From Epiperipatus broadwayi (Eukaryota > Onychophora > Udeonychophora > Euonychophora > Peripatidae), in NCBI GenBank assembly GCA_028023455.1, contig JAQFVV010000001.1:20581611-20645610 (forward strand): 64,000 nucleotides of DNA, read 5' to 3'. Both the position numbers and the translations under genes were made by a program. The notes beneath the pieces are model-generated. The model was given only the letters and a program-made list of their open reading frames with translations. It was not told the DNA's origin and made no database searches. This document shows, one piece after another, positions 12,161-23,766 of this stretch (position 1 is its first letter; each line of letters begins with the position of its first letter).

Positions 12161-12684
12161 GTGGTGAATGGTCCGCGGCCCGGCACCAGGCCACGGAACT
12201 TTTCTGCAGGTCCGCGTGTTAGACGGGCAGTAAAAAGTTTGTAATAAAAAATAATAAGAGTTTAAACTTTTAATTAATATAGCCAATTTTTATTTATTTT
12301 TTCATCTCATTTTTACCCAATTTAAAAAAAAAGAAAACAGAACGAAAACAAAATCTAATCAATCATTCATAAAATAATTTGTTTTTCTAGTTATCACAGA
12401 CGCTTATGGGGGGAGGGGTTAGAATTAAATTTTTTATTACTTTTGTAAAAAAATTTAAAAAAAGTTTTTTATTATATAAACTCCATATATATATATATAT
12501 AAAACTTTATCTTATATATTTAACATTGTTGTTTTGATCAGTTATAACAATTATGCTTATCTTTAAGAAAATTTATCTATAGACTTCTGCCAGTCTGCGA
12601 AATCTTATCCTTATTTTTACTAGTCTGCTGATCCTTATTCTTATTTTTACCGGTCCGCAGGTGTGAAAAGGTTGAAGACCACTG
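12161..12684. mobile_element. Non-autonomous hAT-like element inserted in the LINE
   Basis: The right end GGTTGAAGACCACTG is the reverse complement of a typical hAT terminus (CAGTGGTCTTCAACC). The subterminal words GGTCCGCGG and CCGGTCCGCAG occur at both ends. Flanks AGTTAAGT (12153-12160) and TCTTAAGT (12685-12692) match at 6 of 8 positions, consistent with an old 8-bp target duplication. The left terminus is eroded: the CAGTGG start is not visible. The GC-rich left end (12170-12215) stands out in this AT-rich window. There is no ORF. Confidence 0.7.
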
Positions 12685-12692
12685 TCTTAAGT

Positions 12693-13795
12693 AATCAGAA
12701 AAACTGTTTAGATGAATGAGAGAAAAAATTGATAAATGAAGCAAAGAAAAGAAAGGGATTGATAAAGAAATTAACAGTGTTTTCATATAAATATGATGTA
12801 GCTAGAGTTATATGGGAGTTGCAGTAGCAGGGTTAACATATGGCAATAATGCATTATGTGTTAGTAAAGGGATATTAGATTACTTAGAAAAAGTACAAAG
12901 GGAAATAGGAAGATATGCATTGGATGCAGATGTATAGACAACAAGGGAGGCAATTCAAGAAGAAATGGGATGGCCAAGTATATAAGAGATGCAAAAAGTA
13001 AAATGAAAATGTTTGTGAGATTGCAATTTATGGTTAATAAAATAGCCAAAATAGTATTTAATTGGGTTATGAGTAAAGGGCAAACAACAACAGGGGTGAG
13101 AAAGGTAAGGTGGTATGCAAAAGATTTGGATAAAGAATTTATATCAGTATATTTGTACAAAAGATGGGATGATTGTGTTAGGAGGCTTGCTGAGTGTTAT
13201 AGTGGTAAGGAATGGGATAAAAGTATGGATTCATTAATAAAGGAGTTAGAGAGATGGACAACTAGGATGAAGAGTAAACAGAGTTTAAATATATATAAAA
13301 ATAAACAGAACATTAGGTGCGAGTTAATGTATGATAATAGTAAGGAAAGTAGTTTATTGTTTAAGGCTCGATCGGGATCTTTAGCAACAAGAGAATATAC
13401 ATGAAAATAAAAAATATGGGTGATTTAGTCTGTAAATTGTATAAGGAAGGAATAGAAAATATTAGGCATTTGTTAATTAAATATAAATGCTTGAAAACAG
13501 AAAGGATATAAATAATGAAGTGTGGAAGAATAAATATGAAAAAAGTGATTATACAGAAAGTGAATTATTGGTTTTTATGCTGGGTTTGGGAAAAGATAAG
13601 GAAGATTTAGATATAAAGGCCATAGAGTTGACAAAGACTATGTTGTAGAAATGGGATGGAGCAGAATATGGAAAAACTTAGAGTGGGGAATGGAAGGTAA
13701 AGTGGCTAACAGGTTTCTTTGGGCATGGTTTCTGAGATTCCTGACTCTGTTTAAGGAGAAGTCACAGTACATCACATCACATCATCACCTTTAAA
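12693..13795 (+). pseudogene. LINE C-terminal region and 3' end
   Basis: This continues the RT ORF of 11640-12160 after the hAT insertion. A 144-codon open piece (12970-13404) belongs to the post-RT region. Further on, a Cys/His-containing tract survives as CKL followed by ENIRHLL and YKC, a knuckle-like motif with one Cys lost. The element ends with the direct CACATCACATCATCACC tail, with no long poly-A. The same tail recurs at 48990-49010, so this family has at least two copies in the window. Confidence 0.75.
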
Positions 13796-16309
13796 ATAAG
13801 CGTAAAAGCACTATGGTAAACACAAAAACTGATGTTTTTTAAGTGACTTGAAGCCATGTACATCGATTTGCATTTGTTTCTTGGAAAGTGTTAATAAATG
13901 ATATATTTAGAATTAATTATCATCAAACAAATAAAAGAAATTATAAAAGTTAAGGAAATTATTGTTATTAAAATATTTCACAGTTTTTACAAAAACGATT
14001 TTCTTTTTATCCTGAAATAACTGTTTTCATACCAATTTCTGTTTCTTGAAATGTACTTTTTGTTATGTTCTAAGAGCTGTCTTTTTAAAAATTAAATGTT
14101 TTCATAGACAATCCCCTCCCCCAAGTAACAGTTTTGATTTAATAATATATTTTACAAAAAAATGCATCATAATCATTAACAATTACTGAAAATCACATTT
14201 CTTGTGACATTCGCCCACAGAGGAACAGAATCTAAAACATCAGCCAATCACAAATTTCCACTTTCTTCATAGCTTTGTCAGAACAAGAGAATTTTTTGTC
14301 AATCACAGACAAAGGTTTGTAAAAGATTGGATACTACTGACAACTATTGGAATTTTTTTAAAATACATCAAAAATGCAAGCTTCATAGAAAGAATCACTG
14401 CAGCCTGTTACCCACTGTAATTTAACATATCGCACTGCCCAAAAAATCAAATATGATAATGTTATCACAGCTTACTTCTGTGAACTACTTAAAGCATTAA
14501 TAATAGACTCTTTGTTGTTGCATTTTTCAGTCTTTAGTTTCTTTGGCAATAAATAATCAGCTTTTAGAAATAAAAATATATGTATGCTCTATAAAATGTT
14601 TTGCAAAAAATCATAAATGATGATTTTATGTAACATGTTAATTAAATGGTGGGAATTTTAAATCTTACATATATAACTTAATGTTATTCTTTTCTAATTT
14701 TATCAAACTTTTGTGTAATACTGTTAAAATTTCAATAATGTTCTATATGTATATTGTATTGAAAGAACTGTTGGAAATAAATATTTTTCTGTAAGCTCTG
14801 CCAAAATGGTAAGTCTAGCAGAATGAGTCTCAAGGGGTTTGACATCAAATGCAGAAGGGGGAAGGTAGGTGTCTCCCTAATAAGCAATAAAATAAAATTA
14901 TAAAGATAACATGCATTTCAAACCATTAACTGCATTAGTAATTAATTCTCATCTCCAAATCAGCCAAAATTATGCCCTAATTTTTATCCCTTATGTAAAA
15001 AAAAAAAGAAAGAAAGAATTTTATAAATATACTTTAAAAAAAAAAAAAAATGAAGATAAATTACACTATTACAAAAATGGAAAATTTTATTAAACACTGG
15101 ATTCACTATAGCAGTGAAAATTGAGTAAATTGTTATTCAGAAAATAAAGCAATTTATTATTATTATTTTTTTATTTATAAAAAAAAAAAAAACTAATCTG
15201 ATGATATTTATAGTTAAAATGACTGTCATTTTTATATATATAGCATTCAATATAGCAATAGAATAAAAAAAAATTTAAAAAAAAAAAAGATTGTTATTCT
15301 ATATTCTAAATCATGATAGTTATTAATCTGTAATTAAGAAATTAGTAGTTAAGAGAATTAACACACTTTAAAATTAATATCGATGATCAAAAAAATAATA
15401 ATAATAATTTAAAGTCTATGCTACTTCCTCATCTTTTAATAATTGTCAATTTTCATGAAATTCTTAATAAAATCAATTATTGGCATTGCTTCTTCCATTA
15501 AAGTAGAAAATTCATACCTCAATAGTTTTAAGATTTTGTCATTTAACATAGAACATAAAATGTAAAGATAATTGTGAGAACATCACTGATAATCAAAAGC
15601 AGATATGATTACATCGATATCATTTGTGTTTTATTCAAAAAAAAAAAAAAACTTTTGGTTGTTAAAATATTAAGATAACAACTTTATATACATATATATG
15701 TACACACAACTATGTTGTCATGTTCCATAAGACATTACCGTCCAATATATATATATACTTAATGGACATATGCCTAATCACTACCAATTTAAAAATTTCA
15801 TTCTTTGTAAATATAATGAATTTATCACAAATTTCAATTCAAATTCCAGAGAGATTTATGAATCAAGATTATCTTTATGGTTAAGAATGTTAAAAATTCT
15901 GGTCTATGCAGAAAAAAGGATAAAAAACTGATAATATTTAAATTTTATATAGATCTATGTTACCAGTGCAATGGTTTATTGACTGATTCACAAAGCACAA
16001 ACTTCCTGTATCCATTTCCATCTGAGAAAAAAACACTGTTTGGTCTGTTCAATGGAACAATTGAACAATTGTTCAATGGAATACTATGTGTAACTGTATA
16101 ATTGTTAAGACATATATATATGTCCGTTTTTACAGTAACTTTATCTTCATATATATTTATGTATGTATATATTTATATACATGTATGTATGTATTTAGTC
16201 ATGATATAAGTATTTAAATATATTTTAAAAGATACGAAAATAATCAACCAAACATCAAATATTAAACGAAAAACCACCAGTACAATATTTATATTAATGA
16301 AAATCAAAT
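13796..16309. other. AT-rich stretch, nothing firmly recognised
   Basis: It holds long A runs (15000-15290), TA microsatellites near 15680-15760, and a short palindrome (AACAATTGTTC) near 16060. Open frames at 14911-15093 and 15877-16101 have chance-like composition. Confidence 0.5.
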
Positions 16310-16317
16310 CAAATTTT

Positions 16318-18155
16318 GGTAAAACTGACTTATAGCGGTCTCGACACTTAGCCCTCTATTTTTAAAGAACTTAACTACATTTTTTTTTCCTAATAACTGT
16401 ATCCAACTTTAATCAGTGTATCTAACTCTGAATAAACTATATCTAGGTATAAATGTTAATAAAAAAAAATTTAAAAAAAACTTACATTTTCATGTGTAGT
16501 TTTCACTTTTAATGTATATCTAGCAGTCTTTACTGTATATATAACTGTAAACAAATAAACTATATTAACTATAAATGTTTTTACATAAAGATGAATAAAT
16601 AAAATAAAAATGAACTTACGATCCATGTTTCGAACTACGTTATTCTCACTATGTAATTGCAAAGTATATCTAACTATAAATGTATTTTTTACATGAAGAT
16701 AAATAAATAAATTGTAATAAAACTTACATTTTTATGCTCTATTTAGAGATATCTTGTCGGGAAAAAGTGTCACCAAAAAAATTCCCTACTGTCAAAATTA
16801 TGAACTACTTTTGTCACGTGTAATTTTTGCCGCGTGTAATTTTTGCCATGTGTAATTTTTGCTTTTTAAAAAATGGCAGATAGAGTTTCTATCACTTATT
16901 TAGTTCCTCCAAATGAAATTGTGGATGTTGCGGATGTTCTGGCAGAAACATGGAATATTCGTCATCTGCTAGAACAATTTCAAACTGTGGAATTGTGCAT
17001 GAAGTGGCTTGCCAGGAGGCATTTGTTAAAGAATAGCATGCTATGTCTGTGATGCAATATTCAGTGTTCACTGGTAAAATATTCGGCCAGCATAGATGGT
17101 GTTAGATGGCAATGCAAAATGTGTCACCAACATACATCAGTAAGAAGTGGAGATATATAACATTAGAAAGACCACTGATATTATTATACACACGCCACCC
17201 ATAACTGATGATATGTGTTCCAGGCAAAACATGTTGCTGGATGAGCATTTCCAGAGTGTCAGCCGATCTATCTGCGATTTGAGTTAAGAAACATTTTTGC
17301 AAGCCTCTTTCTACTGATGTACATTGGTGACACATTTTGCATTGCCATCTAACACCATCTATGCTGGCCAAATATTTTACCAGTGAACACTGAATATTGC
17401 ATCACAGACATAGCATGCTATTCTTTAACAAACGCCTCCTGGCAAGCCACTTCATGGATAATTCCACAGTTTGAAATTGTTCTAGCAGATGATGAGTATT
17501 CCATGTTTCTGCCAGAACATCTGCAACATCCACAATTTCATTTGGAGGAACTAAAGATGTGATAGACACTCTATCTGCCATTTTTTAAAAAGTAAAAATT
17601 ACACGTGGCAAAAATTATATGTGACAAAAGTTCATAATTTTACACGCGGCAAAAATTACACGTGACAAAAGTAGTTCATAATTTTGACAGCATGGACTTT
17701 TTGGTGACACTTTTGCCACACAACATATATCTAAATAGAGCATAAAAATGTAAGTTTTATTACATTTTATTTATTAATCTTCATGTAAAAAATACATTTA
17801 TAGTTAGATATACTTTGCAATTACATAGTGAGAATAATGTAGTTCGAAACACGGATCGTAAGTTCTTTTTTTTTTATTTATTCATCTTTATGTAAAAACA
17901 TTTATAGTTAATATAGTTTATTTATTTACAGTTATATATACAGTAAATATCGCTAGATATACATTAGAAATGAAAACTACGCATGAAAATGTAAGTTTTT
18001 TTTTAAGTTTTTTTATTAACATTTATACTTAGATATAGTTTATTCAGAGTTAGATACACTGATTAAAGTTGGATACAGTTAGGAGGAAAAAAATGTAGTT
18101 AAGTTTTTTAAAAATAGAGGGCAAAGTGTTGAGACTGCTATAAGTCAGGATTACC
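16318..18155. mobile_element. Merlin/ISXO2-type foldback transposon
   Basis: The element is 1838 bp with inverted arms of about 0.82 kb (16318-17140 and about 17310-18155) around a unique centre. The ends read GGTAAAACTGACTTATAGC and, on the other strand, GGTAATCCTGACTTATAGC. An exact 8-bp target duplication, CAAATTTT, lies at 16310-16317 and 18156-18163. Merlin transposons are known for ends starting GG and 8-9 bp duplications. Each arm carries three tandem 16-bp words of the type CGTGTAATTTTTGCC (16817-16861 on the left). The arms encode the N-terminal zinc-ribbon part of an IS1016/ISXO2-like transposase, and the centre encodes a fragment of the catalytic part. A transcript would fold into a very long hairpin. 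Confidence 0.9.
17102..17581 (-). pseudogene. Internally deleted ISXO2/Merlin-like transposase
   Basis: The minus-strand ATG at 17581 opens a frame starting MADRVSITSLVPPNEIVDV. The frame continues to a zinc-ribbon segment whose visible ligands are CKMCHQC after SIDGVRW, matching the family layout of N-terminal ribbon, then DDE-like catalytic domain. The ribbon runs directly into a catalytic-domain piece (DRSADTLEMLIQQHVLPGTH followed by a WRVYNNI motif), so the intervening region is deleted. An in-frame TGA (17402-17404) interrupts it. The same TGA is in the plus-strand copy in the left arm (16874 onwards). The catalytic Asp expected before WRVYNN is replaced by Tyr-Gly. The product is inactive. 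Confidence 0.8.
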
Positions 18156-18163
18156 CAAATTTT

Positions 18164-19589
18164 TATTACAAATATAGGAATAAAAAAGAATGTAATTAAA
18201 TAATGCTAATATTTTTTTTTAAATATTAAAAAATCAACAAAAATAATAAATAACAAAATAAAATACTAACTTTTTTCTTATTCTTTTTGTGATAATAAAA
18301 AAGGCAAAAGATGAAGTCTCTGTATTAAATTAATATCTACAATATAAGAAGCCATTTTTACTTCTGGTAATTGTGATGCCACACACTAACAATGCATAGT
18401 GATTGAAATGTAAATTGAAAATTTTATTATTTACTTTTTTTTCTGCCTATAAGTAAGTGAATGGATGGATGTGGAAACAATGGATATAGCAAGCTTATTG
18501 CAATAAACTTAACAAAGACTTCTACATAATTGGTTTTTAGAAAAATATTGCATTGAATTAAGGAAAAAGAAATCACAAAATAAGCTGATTCATTAAAAAA
18601 TAGTTGTAATTCAATGTTTTTTTTAATACTTTATAGATTTTTTTTAAAGTATATAGGTTAAGAGAATAGGGAAGAAAGAATCATTGAATAAGTTATCATT
18701 ATTTCTAAATGTTTTAAAGTTTGATGATCTTTAAAACAGATTACAGTAAATTGTTAATGAATAGAGAGAAAACAAAACACTGAATAAATTGGCCTCATTA
18801 CTTAAACAAGGAGGTGATGAGAATAAAAAAATTATGACTAAAAATTGTTTTGAAGGTCTAGTTAAATTAATATTTTTTATGCCAATTACAATCAATTTAT
18901 TGTGGAATGCATTTCCCCAAAGGTTTGTTTTATAAATTATCTGATTGCAAAATATATTAATTTCAGGCTTATTTTCTACAAAAAAAAAAATTGCATTATT
19001 TTCATGTTTTCAAACAACTAACTTTCTTCTTTTTTTTTGTTTGTTTATTTTTTTTTTCTATCAGTGAGTAAAGCATACATACAAATAGTTATCAATATTT
19101 AAATTTTTAGCACAGTATGAGAGCTATTACAAAACAGAAAGTTTGAGAAATACAAGTACAGTTGAATTTTTACTACATGTTCATTTAATCAGAAGAATTA
19201 GCAGATTAGAAAAAGTCCAACAAGAATCCAGAATTAGTAGTATTTTTATTTATTTAAATGAAGTGCAATATGATTTTTTTTTAAGATTCACTAGTAATAT
19301 AAAAATGTGTATGTAGGGGAGAGGGACTTGTAATTACATTTATAAAAAGTAATTTCAAAATAATTTTTAAAAAATATATAGATATTTCTATAAATAAATT
19401 AATTACACAATTTTCTTCAAATTCTTATAAAATCTTGATTAATTTCTGAATCAACTTTTAAAAAAATAAGCCAATGTTTAAACGGATAAAAACTATAAGT
19501 TGAAATCTACTCCCTTTCCATTTAAAATCTATAATTAAATAATTAAAAGATTTTACAAAAATTTTGAGAAATTTACCACATTTCCCAAT
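18164..19589. other. AT-rich stretch, nothing recognised
   Basis: No supported feature beyond A/T homopolymers. Confidence 0.5.
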
Positions 19590-20556
19590 GAATAAGCCCC
19601 ACTTTTTTCCCTCAAAATATGCCTAAAATATGGAATATGTCCTATGGACAGTAATCAAAATTATATGTTGAAATTTCAGTCAGAGTCTAAAATTTCTGGA
19701 TTATACTAAAGCATATAAAAGTATTCTGCTGCATTTTGTCCTTTTTTCTAAACAGTAGTTTTGAATAAATCATTTCCATAATTTTTTTTCTGTTCTGGAA
19801 AGAGAATAGTTTGCCTAAGGAAAAACTGCCCAATGGTGTTAAGTGAATGTTCATCCTAATGGCTGAATAAGCGAATCGGGGGGGGGGGGGTGGAAGCAAA
19901 TGTGGATAGACAATGCATAGTCTAAGCATCCTGATGGACTGTTAAAGATAACTGCCTTGCTAATATGGGATCAGTTTTGGAGCCACAGAATAGAAGTGGT
20001 GAAAAATATAATCAACCAACTGAAAACACAATTAGCTGTAATTCCAGGTGATCTAATAATCCAACTTTAATCTTTAGATGTCTGCATTAATAAACCATTT
20101 AAAGGATTCATGATGGAGAAATGGAACAATTGGATGCAGTCTACAGATTTTGAAGTGACACCATCAAGAAGAAGGAAGAGGCTTAGCATTCACATATTTG
20201 TGAATGGGTCAAAACTTCATCATGAGATGCTGTGAAATATGAGACAGTTGTAAAGTCATTTAAGAAAAGTGAAATTAGTAATTCACTTGATTGCACAGAG
20301 GATGATTTGTTATACAAACATTCAGTTTCTGAAGACAAGGCTGCAAGTAATTTTTGATGTAGCTCTGGAGATGAATTTCTGAATTTTGAAGATGAAGATT
20401 ACTAGTTATACTTTTTTGTAAACATACAGTAAATCATTATGGAAATTCATGAAAAAATGTACAAAATTATTATTTTTCTTTAAAATGTGTATAAAAAGTG
20501 AGGGCATCTTATACACTGCTGCATCCTATATGCTAATAAATACAATATGTAATTAA
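19590..20556 (+). mobile_element. pogo/Tigger-type DNA transposon remnant
   Basis: It contains the C-terminal half of a pogo/Tigger transposase (19712-20405), followed by noncoding sequence with GGGCATCTTATACACTGC and ATCCTATATGCTAATAAATAC, which resembles the 3' terminal region of Tigger-like elements. A related AAGCCCCACTTTTTTCCCTC block upstream (about 19595) may be the other terminal region. The DNA-binding N-terminus and exact terminal repeats are not visible. Confidence 0.7.
19712..20405 (+). pseudogene. pogo/Tigger transposase, C-terminal part
   Basis: Recognisable DDE-domain pieces appear in order on the plus strand: LPKEKLPNGV, SKHPDGLLK, LLIWDQFWSH (the WD-F region holding a catalytic Asp), LAVIPGDL followed by SLDVCINKPFK, WNNWMQSTDFEVTPS, and the tail VKSFKKSEISNSLDCTEDD ending in an acidic stretch and TAG at 20403. 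Several in-frame stops and a one-base shift near 20240 break it. A run of 13 G (19878-19890) replaces the expected Gly-Trp region, in DNA that is otherwise AT-rich. This transposase family is catalytic in the nucleus; this copy is dead. Confidence 0.8.
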
Positions 20557-22359
20557 TTTATTTATTGAAATATAATATACTAAATCAAGTTAACAAAAAC
20601 ATATTTTAAAAAAGATTTCTTTATATTGTAATGGCCAACTTATGAAGTGATTGTGTATATAATAAACCCCCACTAAGTAACACATGGATTAATGCCTTGA
20701 ATTTTTGATGTAACAAAATTATATATTATACCCAAAGGCTATTACATATTCTATCTAAAAATCATATGAAATTTATCTGGGGAGTGTTCTAATCCTGGTC
20801 CCTCATAGCATTTTCCACCATGCTGAATAGATCAGGAAGAAACACAAGGTTTCATCCATATTTAATTACATTTAATATTCCCTCATTTTGATAGTACCAA
20901 AATAAAAAAAATACTGATATTTTTTAAAAGCATACTGAATAAATACTGTGCATTAACAAGTAAATCAAATAACATATTTATTAACAAATAAATTAATACA
21001 TATTTCAATAACTCCACAACTAAAAAGTATAGTTCAATTAGTCATATTGGCAATACCAAAATTAAAAGCAATGAATTGACAAATGGAATGAAGTGCACTT
21101 TAATAAATTACAAAACTAAATGTCCCAAATTTCTATTGGATTATAAAAATAAAATTTATAAGAGATACTACCTTTATCTGTTTTGCTATGATGATTTCAC
21201 CCTCAACATGTGAGTGAATTTCATTGTCATAGAAAAGCCAATTTTATATCAAGACAGTATTGCTTATTAACTTTTTAACCTCTATAATACTATTATTTAA
21301 GTGTATCACATGGATTGAATACACGTGGTATCTCTTAATTTATTAATTCTTTCATGTACATTTAAATAATGGTTACATCCTTAGACATTAAAATTAATGA
21401 CCTAGTTTGCATGGAATTATGAAACAAATATGGAGCATCTGGGACTATTATTCATATTAACCCCACTATCAATAACATTATAATTCATTATCGTATATTA
21501 CCACTCAGTTCTCTGTAGAGAACTAAAGATTAGAAATGTGTGAGAAAAACATTTACATACATCACAACATTTAAATTATGATCAGGCAGTAGTAAGTTCA
21601 ATACTTATCCTCAATAGGTCACAACAATGATACATATCTTTTAATAAGTCAGTCTGCAATTCAAATGCATAAACAAACAATTACACCTACAAAATATTAC
21701 TGTATCAATGCATTCTGTATAGTAAACCAATCACAACCAATGTCAGACTTCTTCAATAACATAATGATGTATATTAATAATAAAAAACACCAGGCATGCA
21801 TAATCATTATTTGCAATATAAGAACAGGAATTCTAATTCTACATCAGCTTATATACAGTCAAGTCGGACTAATATGTAACACAATTACTAACAGAATCCT
21901 TATTTCAAACTTTTAATAATTTAAAGTATCCATGCCTGTCATTATTACTGACTACATATAAAAATAATATTAAATTTATGTACATCTCAAACTTAATATC
22001 TCCATAAATAAATAGCAAATAAATCCACATATTTGAATTTCTTAAGTCACATTTTTATTTTATAACAAAATTCCCAAAAATTATAAAAGATATTTAATCA
22101 TTTAACAGATATTAGGATAAACTTCCAAGAATTATCTAACTTCGGGTCATTAGTACTGTCTAATGATCTTAACGACATATCACTATTACAATTCATTCAT
22201 TTATGTGTTATAAGTTTACATAAAGTTATTACAACACTTAACATAGGATTGTTTATACTTCCTAACTCAGATTCTAAGAAATTTTATTAATTTAAATATT
22301 AAATAGTTTATTTCTTCAATTGCATTAATCATAAATAAACCTATGTGAGAATTTCATTG
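20557..22359. other. AT-rich stretch, nothing recognised
   Basis: An 83-codon plus frame (21665-21916) has biased I/N/T composition and no motif. I consider it chance. Confidence 0.5.
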
Positions 22360-22366
22360 TCTAAGC

Positions 22367-22670
22367 CAGTAGTAGTCAACCAGGTCCCCACTGCCCACTA
22401 ATGGGTGTTCCAGCCTTCATGGTAGGCAGTAGGGGTTTTGTCCGACACTGAAGCACTTTTTTTTTTAATTTAATTGACTTTTTAAAAAAATTTCATAGAG
22501 ATTTATATGCTTTAGTTTGCTGTAACTCTGCTTTATAAATTTTATAAAGTAAAGTTACTTCCCTACTTTATAAATCATCATTATTGTGGAATCAGTGGGC
22601 AGTTAGAAAATTTTACTACTAACAGAGATACAAAAGTGGGCAGTGGGTGTAAAAAGGTTGACTATCCCTG
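22367..22670. mobile_element. hAT-type MITE, 304 bp
   Basis: The ends are CAGTAGTAGTCAACC and, on the other strand, CAGGGATAGTCAACC, with the subterminal word GGTCCCCACTGCCCAC mirrored by GTGGGCAGTGGG. The 7-bp flank TCTAAGC is repeated exactly at 22360-22366 and 22671-22677; hAT elements make 8-bp duplications, so one base is ambiguous. There is no coding capacity. The termini differ from the hAT-like elements at 12161 and 55620, so it is a separate family. Confidence 0.9.
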
Positions 22671-22677
22671 TCTAAGC

Positions 22678-23693
22678 ATTAACCTAAAGTAGTACTTGAA
22701 TAAGTTAAATATTTAAAATACCACAACACATTGTAAACAATAGATGAAGTAACAATAACCAATATATATATATATATATTAAACTAATACACTAAAAGTT
22801 TGTCCTTCTTTAAATAGTTTATTTTAAATTTTATTTATGTTAAGAATGGCTTACATACAAATGGAGGTTAATAACAGCCAGTTTTAATAAAAATTTAAAC
22901 AAGTACATTGCTGAAAACATAAAACATCTTTTAGTTCTTTATTTTCAAACCCCTGTTAAAACATTTCCTAGGAGTTGAGAGTAAATCATTTGTTTGTTTT
23001 TTTTTTATTATTTTCTCAGAATTCTGTGTACAACATTTGATATTAACAATCCTTTTAAAAGTAATTTTATTTATTTATTTATTAAGTTATTGTCAAAAGT
23101 AAGTTAAAGCATTTTAAAAGTGTTTTTTTTTTTTTAATTGTTTTGCTGTGCCAGAAGAATTATGCTAGGTTAGCCTAGCAATAGTTTTAGAATTTTCACA
23201 GAAGCTAATTTTATTCTAGATATTTGCTAAAATTATATTTCTAGCTATAACAATTTTAGAATGCTGAAAACTACTGAATTTCTTATAACAATATTTTAGA
23301 AAGCTGATGAATTTATTAAATTCTTTAGAAATGCTGCTTTATAGTGTCTTATTTTAAAACAATGACAATCATAACACTATATTCTTGTAATGCATATGGG
23401 AATTAAGGCATTGCTAAGCAATTTATAAATTTTACATTAATTTTACATTATTATTGTTGCTCTTTTTACAAAATTAAACTTAAAATTACCTTCCACAATC
23501 TTAAAATTATTTGGCATAATATTTTAAGGTATCTTTACAATTATATATTTTATTACATGAATGAATATATGGTAATTATTATGAGTACACATATACCCAC
23601 ATATTTAGAATAACACATACCTATTTGTTAATAGTATGTATTGTTTGCTTTCTAAAAAGTATGGTTTTACCATTATATCTATATAACATTAAC
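22678..23693. other. AT-rich stretch, nothing recognised
   Basis: TA microsatellite at 22763-22780; otherwise featureless. Confidence 0.5.
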
Positions 23694-23763
23694 CTTTCAT
23701 GCTTTGCCTAGTTCGTCTTTGAAGAGGAACTGCTATATGTGTATTAGACCCTCCTGCCTCTGA
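23694..23763 (-). CDS. Candidate small exon, GC-rich island
   Basis: A 70-bp minus-strand tract with much higher GC than its surroundings is bounded by AAAATAG upstream and AAAG|GTTAAT downstream. The frame gives 23 codons of balanced composition (SEAGGSNTHIAVPLQRRTRQ and a few more) plus one base. The acceptor lacks a clear pyrimidine tract and the donor is weak after GT. I do not recognise the protein. It could equally be a relic. Confidence 0.25.
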
Positions 23764-23766
23764 CTA

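Noticed and set aside
16471-16662. 63-codon minus ORF
   Set aside because: AT-rich chance frame inside the noncoding outer arm of the foldback element.
19687-19929. 80-codon minus-strand ORF containing a Pro run
   Set aside because: It is the antisense of the pogo-like transposase; the Pro run is the complement of the 13-G tract.
21665-21916. 83-codon plus-strand ORF
   Set aside because: Composition is that expected of random AT-rich DNA, with no motif, splice context or repeat support.
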